Positions 59,871 through 64,000 of a DNA stretch of 64,000 bases are shown here, one piece after another. Numbering within the stretch: position 1 is the first letter of the stretch; every line of letters begins with the position of its first letter. Origin of the DNA: JAJFFW01 sp965263375 (GTDB lineage: Bacteria > Pseudomonadota > Alphaproteobacteria > Caulobacterales > Parvularculaceae). The notes beneath the pieces were generated by a model. It made no database searches and was not told where the DNA came from. It worked only from the letters and a program-made list of their open reading frames with translations. The DNA lies in assembly GCA_965263375.1 (NCBI GenBank), contig OZ253669.1, positions 1-64,000 of the forward strand, read 5' to 3'. A program made the position numbers and the translations under genes.

Positions 59871-61307
59871 TCATGAGCGATTTTTAAAATAATCGCGGGT
59901 CATGGACGCCACCAGCGGCGACAAGACCAACAAGGCAATCAGGTTCGGCGCCGCCATCAGGCCAGTAAGAGTGTCTGCTACAAGCCAAAGGAAGCTGATA
60001 ATTCCATTCGTGGCGCCGTCCTTTTCAAACATTAAGACAATGGCGCCTAAAAAGGTGAATATAATCCAACTGACCTTAAAGGGAAAAACGCTCTTTTCTC
60101 CGAAAAGATACTCCGTACACCGCTCGCCATAATAACTCCACCCAAGAATGGTGGTGAAGCCAAACAGCGTCAAACCAATCGCCACAATGTGCTTGCCAAA
60201 ACCGGTCAGCGTTGCGTCAAACGCCGCGATTGTTAAGGGCGCGCCAAGGTCGCACCCTTGGGGCAGAACCAACAAAGAATCCCGTACGGCTGGCGTACAC
60301 GCGTCTGGAATTATATTCGCTGTTAAAATCACCAAGGCGGTAATGGAGCAGACGATGATCGTATCAATAAAAGTCCCAAGCATCGCAATGACGCCCTGAT
60401 TGACCGGATCGTCATTTTTCGCCGCTGCATGGGCAATTGGGGCAGAGCCTTGCCCGGCCTCATTGGAAAAGATCCCCCGCGCGACGCCCTTTTGCATGGC
60501 AAGCAGCAATAACCCGCCAACAATACCGCCCTTCGCCGCGTCATAACCAAAGGCGCCGGAAAAAATCGCACTAAATGCAGCTGGCACCGCGGATATGTTC
60601 ATTAAAATCACGACCAGACCAGCGGCAAGATAGGCAAACGCCATCCCCGGCACTAATTTTGAGGCCACATTCGCGATACGTTTTATGCCGCCAAGGATCA
60701 CCGCCGCCGCGCCGCCAGCCAGCACCAGCCCCGTCAGTAATGGGGAAACGCCATAATTTGCATTCAGCCCATCAGCGATGGAGTTCGCTTGGATCGATGC
60801 GCCGGTCCCCCAGGAGGCAAGCATGCCAAAGCCAGCGAACAAGCCGCCAAGCCAAACCCATTTCGCCCCCATACCATTTTTGATGTAATACATAGGCCCG
60901 CCAACATGACGGCCGTCAGCGTCCACTTCACGGAATTTTAGGGCCAAAACCCCTTCAGCATATTTCGACGCCATGCCAACAAGGGCGGTCATCCACATCC
61001 AAAAGACGGCCCCTGCGCCGCCGATCGCAATCGCTACGGCAACCCCTGCGATGTTGCCCGTGCCGACAGTTGAAGAAAGCGCCGTCATCAGCGCGCCAAA
61101 AGGGGAAACGTCCCCCTCTTCTTTTTCAACGTCAGAACGCTTTCTCAAAAGCTCCCCAATGCCATAGGGCAGCTTTAAGATCGGCATAAAGCCCAAACGC
61201 ACCGTCAAATAAAGGCCGGTTCCTAAGAGCAACAGCAAAACCGGCGGATAAGGAATAGCGTTCGAGCCCCATACGAGCCCGTTAATGGTTGTAAAAAACT
61301 GTTCCAT
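59871..61307 (-). CDS. Alanine or glycine:cation symporter (AGCS family)
   Basis: A 478-residue, roughly ten-span Na+/amino acid symporter. Family motifs: LLLLGTGLYLTVRLGF, ALSSTVGTGNIAGVAVAIAIGGAGAVFWMWMTALVGMASKYAE, GGPMYYIKNGMG and MQKGVARGIFSNEAGQGSAPIAHAAAK. It imports alanine or glycine. Start ATG 61307. No regulator is adjacent; the region between 61308 and 61481 holds no feature I can name. Confidence 0.92.
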   Translation of the reverse strand: MEQFFTTINGLVWGSNAIPYPPVLLLLLGTGLYLTVRLGFMPILKLPYGIGELLRKRSDVEKEEGDVSPFGALMTALSSTVGTGNIAGVAVAIAIGGAGAVFWMWMTALVGMASKYAEGVLALKFREVDADGRHVGGPMYYIKNGMGAKWVWLGGLFAGFGMLASWGTGASIQANSIADGLNANYGVSPLLTGLVLAGGAAAVILGGIKRIANVASKLVPGMAFAYLAAGLVVILMNISAVPAAFSAIFSGAFGYDAAKGGIVGGLLLLAMQKGVARGIFSNEAGQGSAPIAHAAAKNDDPVNQGVIAMLGTFIDTIIVCSITALVILTANIIPDACTPAVRDSLLVLPQGCDLGAPLTIAAFDATLTGFGKHIVAIGLTLFGFTTILGWSYYGERCTEYLFGEKSVFPFKVSWIIFTFLGAIVLMFEKDGATNGIISFLWLVADTLTGLMAAPNLIALLVLSPLVASMTRDYFKNRS

Positions 61308-61481
61308 TGAAAGCCCCGCTTTTGCTGCTGGTTGTATGACGCGCTTTGGAAAAGCCGCCCCGGCCGGTGCGGCTGTTAGAAACGATCAGACAGTACGGGG
61401 GATCGCGCCGCCCTGTCCAGCCACGGCTGTCTAAAGGCAGGTTTCCATAGACGTTGTATTCTCAGTATTTAGCGATTGTGA

Positions 61482-62732
61482 CTAAACCACCCGGAGGCGC
61501 GCGCTATTTTTGTCATGCGCGCGGATAAAATCGCGGAGCTTAGGCTGAATTTCACTGCGCCAACGAGACCCGTTAAAGACGCCATAATGGCCGACGCCTT
61601 CCTGCACGTGGTCCATTTTCATATCATCCGGCAAGTTCACACATAAATCATGCGCCGCTTGGGTTTGCCCAATGCCGGAAATATCGTCTTTCTCGCCCTC
61701 GACCGTCAGCAAAGCAATATCGGTAATTGCTTCAGGCTTCACGAGGCGCCCGCGATGCATAAACTGCCCCTCTGGCAAAGAATGCTCCTGGAACACGTGG
61801 CGGATGGTTTGGAGGTAAAACTCCTCCGTCATATCCATCACGGACAGATACTCATCATAAAAAGCGCGATGCTTATCGGCGCTGTCGCCGTCACCCTTTA
61901 CCAAATTTCGAAAGTAATCTTGATGGGCGTTCACATGACGGCTTGAGTTCATTGATAGGAATGAAAACAGCTGCACAAAACCGGGATAAACGCGGCGCAG
62001 CACCCCAGGGTAAGGCGCTGGCACCGTATAGATCATATTGGAAGCAAACCAGTCATATGATCGTTCTTTAGACAGCTTGTTCGGCACCGTCGGCGAGCGG
62101 CGCGTGTCGATCGGACTACCCATAAAAGTCATCGTGTGCGGGCGATTTGGATCTTCTTTTTCAGCCATCACCGCGGCGGCGCTGAGCAAAGCTGGTCCCG
62201 GCTGGCAAACAGCCATGCCGTGGGCGCCAGGCCCTATCACCGTCATAAACTCAATTAGGTAGTCGATAAAATCATTTAAATCGAAGCGCCCCTCAGACAA
62301 GGGAATAAGCCGAGCATCGTGCCAATCAGTGATATAGACATCATGCTCTGGCAACATCGCCTCAACCGTTCCGCGCAGAAGGGTCGCGTAATGGCCCGAC
62401 ATTGGCGAAACGATAAGCACTTTGGGATCGGTCGATGGCGCGCCTTCCCGCTTAAAATGAAGCAAATCGCCAAACGCTTTGGGAAGCGCAACAACTGGCT
62501 CAACGGAATATGTTTCGCCCTTTGGAGACATCGTCTCGTGAATGTCCCATTCCGGTTTTGGGTAACGGCGGGCGGCGTGCTCAAAGACATCAAGCGCGGC
62601 GGCGCTTGTGCGGGCGAACCACGTATCGGCCATGGGATTAAAAGGCGAGCGCAGCATCTGCGCGCCCAATCCGGCGGCGACGCGTGCTGGCGCCAAAGCG
62701 GCATACCCCATTTCATAGGCGGTGTAGAGCAT
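61482..62732 (-). CDS. phaZ: Intracellular polyhydroxybutyrate depolymerase (PhaZ)
   Basis: A 416-residue alpha/beta-hydrolase that mobilises stored PHB. The start MLYTAYEMGYAALAPARVAAGLGAQML and PMADTWFARTSAAALDVFEHAARRYPKPEW are typical of intracellular depolymerases, and the nucleophile is a cysteine in VCQPGPALL, as in other members of this group. MSGHYATLLRGTVEAMLPEHDVYITDWHDAR and VGHYGVFNGSRWRSEI carry the rest of the active site. ATG 62732 has GGAGA upstream; the ten-residue-longer start is rejected. Confidence 0.93.
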   Translation of the reverse strand: MLYTAYEMGYAALAPARVAAGLGAQMLRSPFNPMADTWFARTSAAALDVFEHAARRYPKPEWDIHETMSPKGETYSVEPVVALPKAFGDLLHFKREGAPSTDPKVLIVSPMSGHYATLLRGTVEAMLPEHDVYITDWHDARLIPLSEGRFDLNDFIDYLIEFMTVIGPGAHGMAVCQPGPALLSAAAVMAEKEDPNRPHTMTFMGSPIDTRRSPTVPNKLSKERSYDWFASNMIYTVPAPYPGVLRRVYPGFVQLFSFLSMNSSRHVNAHQDYFRNLVKGDGDSADKHRAFYDEYLSVMDMTEEFYLQTIRHVFQEHSLPEGQFMHRGRLVKPEAITDIALLTVEGEKDDISGIGQTQAAHDLCVNLPDDMKMDHVQEGVGHYGVFNGSRWRSEIQPKLRDFIRAHDKNSARLRVV

Positions 62733-62948
62733 CGATCGTCTCCAATCCAAAGGCCTGTTCAAAAAGGCGGCGCTATTATCGCAAGGCCGCTTTTAAATAT
62801 CCCAACCAACTAGCATTGGTATCCACCAAAGTCTTATCTAGTGCGGTGCAAAAACCTAGCCGTTTTTTTCGCAGATGCAATGCCCAATGTTTTTTGAAGA
62901 CGTTTCCGTCCACTAGATATATCGGCGATTAAAAGTAAGAGCTGTGCT

Positions 62949-63569
62949 TTAAAGGTTCCAGCGAATGATCTGAGCCAACTGCGCGGGCGTTACGCTTGCA
63001 TGAACAAGATAAATCGGCTGGCCCTGCCTATCCGTGATGTAAAACGCATCCATGTGGTTCATGGTATATTCAAGCGCCGAGCCTTCTAATTCTTGACGCC
63101 ATGCCGCCATTTTAAAAGCTTCCATCGCCTTTTTCACCGCGCCTGGTTCTCCTGTAAGCCCCGTAATTTCCGGAGCAGGCGTCAGCGCCTTGCCCTCAGC
63201 CAAAAAAGGATAGTCCCTTAAAAACGCCGCCACCCTTTCGGCTGTATCCCGCTCTGGATCGACTGTTATAAAAACAGTTCTCAATTTTTCGCGTTCTTGC
63301 TCGGTTAATTGACTATGGGCGGCGCCGAGAAGACGTAAGGAATTTTGGCAAATGCCTGGGCAAGAAGTGAAACCAAAATAGAAAACCCCTATTTTGCCGC
63401 TCATCCCCATCTTGTTTAGGGCGGCGCCACGGGTATCAACAAGCTCAAACTCCCCCGTAAAGTCTGGGCTTAAGCGTGTGTAAGCATCACCAGGAACCTC
63501 CGTCGTCGGCGCGCTGCAAGACACGGCGGCTAGGAGCATGACAATTGATAAAACCCAACGAAATTGCAT
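62949..63569 (-). CDS. senC: SCO1/SenC-family copper chaperone lipoprotein
   Basis: A 206-residue thioredoxin-fold protein of the SCO family, which delivers copper to cytochrome oxidase. It has a lipobox (LLAAVSC, C18), the copper-binding C70-P-G-I-C74 (FGFTSCPGICQNSL) and the late histidine region YTMNHMDAFYITD. Start ATG 63569, behind AGGA, is better than ATG 63599. It is divergent from regB, the arrangement seen in the regB-senC-regA loci of Rhodobacter-type alphaproteobacteria, though no regA follows it here. Confidence 0.92.
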   Translation of the reverse strand: MQFRWVLSIVMLLAAVSCSAPTTEVPGDAYTRLSPDFTGEFELVDTRGAALNKMGMSGKIGVFYFGFTSCPGICQNSLRLLGAAHSQLTEQEREKLRTVFITVDPERDTAERVAAFLRDYPFLAEGKALTPAPEITGLTGEPGAVKKAMEAFKMAAWRQELEGSALEYTMNHMDAFYITDRQGQPIYLVHASVTPAQLAQIIRWNL

Positions 63570-63752
63570 TTTTTCAGTCCTAAACAACATGCCAGTCAAC
63601 CCTTACAGCTGGGGCCGCACTCTAAACCAAGACCCTATCATCGCTACCAATAAAATTGCCGCATATTCTAAATTCGTGTTTTGCCTCTTTTCGCCCGAAG
63701 CCGCACAAGGCTAAATAAGGGCTTAAGCTTACGCCGCACAGAAAGGTTTCCC

Positions 63753-64000
63753 TTGCCCCATCCTGGCGCTCTTCCCCCAAATATTGACGAAAAATCCGGC
63801 CAAATCGCCATGCAAAGCCTGCGCGGTAATGTCCGCCTGCGCACGCTGACGACGGTGCGCTGGCTGGCGGTCGGCGGACAAACACTCGCGGTTTTAATTG
63901 TTCACTTCGGTCTTGGCTTTACAACGCCCCTTGGGCTTTGTTTAGCAGCGATCGCCGCAAGCGCTTGGTTGAACGTGTTTGTCAGCCTGCGCTATTCCCC
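63753..64000 (+). CDS. regB: RegB/PrrB-type sensor histidine kinase, partial
   Basis: The frame opens at TTG 63753 (or ATG 63810, 19 codons later) and runs off the right edge. The sequence MQSLRGNVRLRTLTTVRWLAVGGQTLAVLIVHFGLGFTTPLGLCLAAIAASAWLNVFV is the N-terminal membrane domain of RegB/PrrB/ActS, the redox-sensing kinase that controls cytochrome oxidase and other energy genes. The redox cysteine and kinase domains lie outside the window. It is divergent from senC. Confidence 0.88.
   Translation, partial: MPHPGALPPNIDEKSGQIAMQSLRGNVRLRTLTTVRWLAVGGQTLAVLIVHFGLGFTTPLGLCLAAIAASAWLNVFVSLRYS

Overview
The window looks like a chromosomal segment of an alphaproteobacterium with about half G+C. 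The evidence is a complete cbb3 oxidase set (ccoNOQP plus ccoGHIS), an FnrL-type regulator with a CX2CX7C cluster motif, a RegB-type sensor kinase divergent from a SCO/SenC gene, squalene-hopene cyclase, UbiH, class 2 PyrD and PHB depolymerase. I found no rRNA, tRNA, CRISPR array, prophage or insertion sequence. Nearly all genes are ordinary chromosomal ones, and many are packed with 4- to 11-base overlaps.

Layout. 1-4180: an iron block. A ferric-iron ABC transporter (permease cut by the left edge, divergent from ATPase and binding protein) is followed by a PiuC-type dioxygenase and a Gly/Glu-rich lipoprotein, with Fur-like TGATAAT elements between the units. 4400-17110: a micro-oxic respiration island holding a DUF2189 membrane protein, ccoS-I-H-G-P-Q-O-N, a small DUF2946-like protein, fnrL, hemN, ompW and a cytochrome c lipoprotein. 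Four FNR-type boxes sit in its control regions. 17150-24550: a PaaX-like regulator divergent from a fatty acid desaturase, then folD, squalene-hopene cyclase and a metal-type TonB receptor with His/Glu-rich loops, whose operon begins with a second DUF2946-like His-rich protein (to 25060). 25300-28260: glnK-amtB and a TorF-like porin. 28300-44260: housekeeping and transport genes (ubiH, aspartic protease, dapB, MFS, NifU-like, CYTH-CHAD, an orphan ParA-like ATPase, cysS, folE-hisI, DUF2270, MATE, TPR-DUF952-pyrD, MFS). 44260-50360: the ribosome-maturation cluster rimM-trmD-rplS, split by a two-gene insert of a membrane-anchored trypsin-like protease and a 687-residue lipoprotein I do not recognise. 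50400-59763: SRPBCC protein, TIM-barrel isomerase, bioB, PhoD-like phosphatase, glycosyltransferase, small secreted proteins, peroxiredoxin, a dense palindromic repeat island, mdh and an OmpW/OprF-like barrel. 59871-64000: an AGCS symporter, PHB depolymerase, SCO and the start of regB, which runs off the right edge.

How the genes work together. The strongest theme is oxygen-responsive respiration. FnrL would switch on cbb3 oxidase and its copper-loading ATPase, oxygen-independent haem synthesis (HemN), OmpW and a cytochrome c. SCO (copper chaperone) and RegB (redox sensor) at the right edge belong to the same physiology. Iron and other metal uptake loci supply the cofactors.

Most notable observations: FNR boxes placed exactly 41.5 bp from the start codons of hemN and the DUF2189 gene, which suggests leaderless transcripts; a dispersed intergenic hairpin family (CCTCCACC-GAA-GGTGGAGG type) next to terminators, with a tandem hairpin array and REP-like units at 57.5-57.9 kb; and the protease/lipoprotein cassette inside rimM-trmD.
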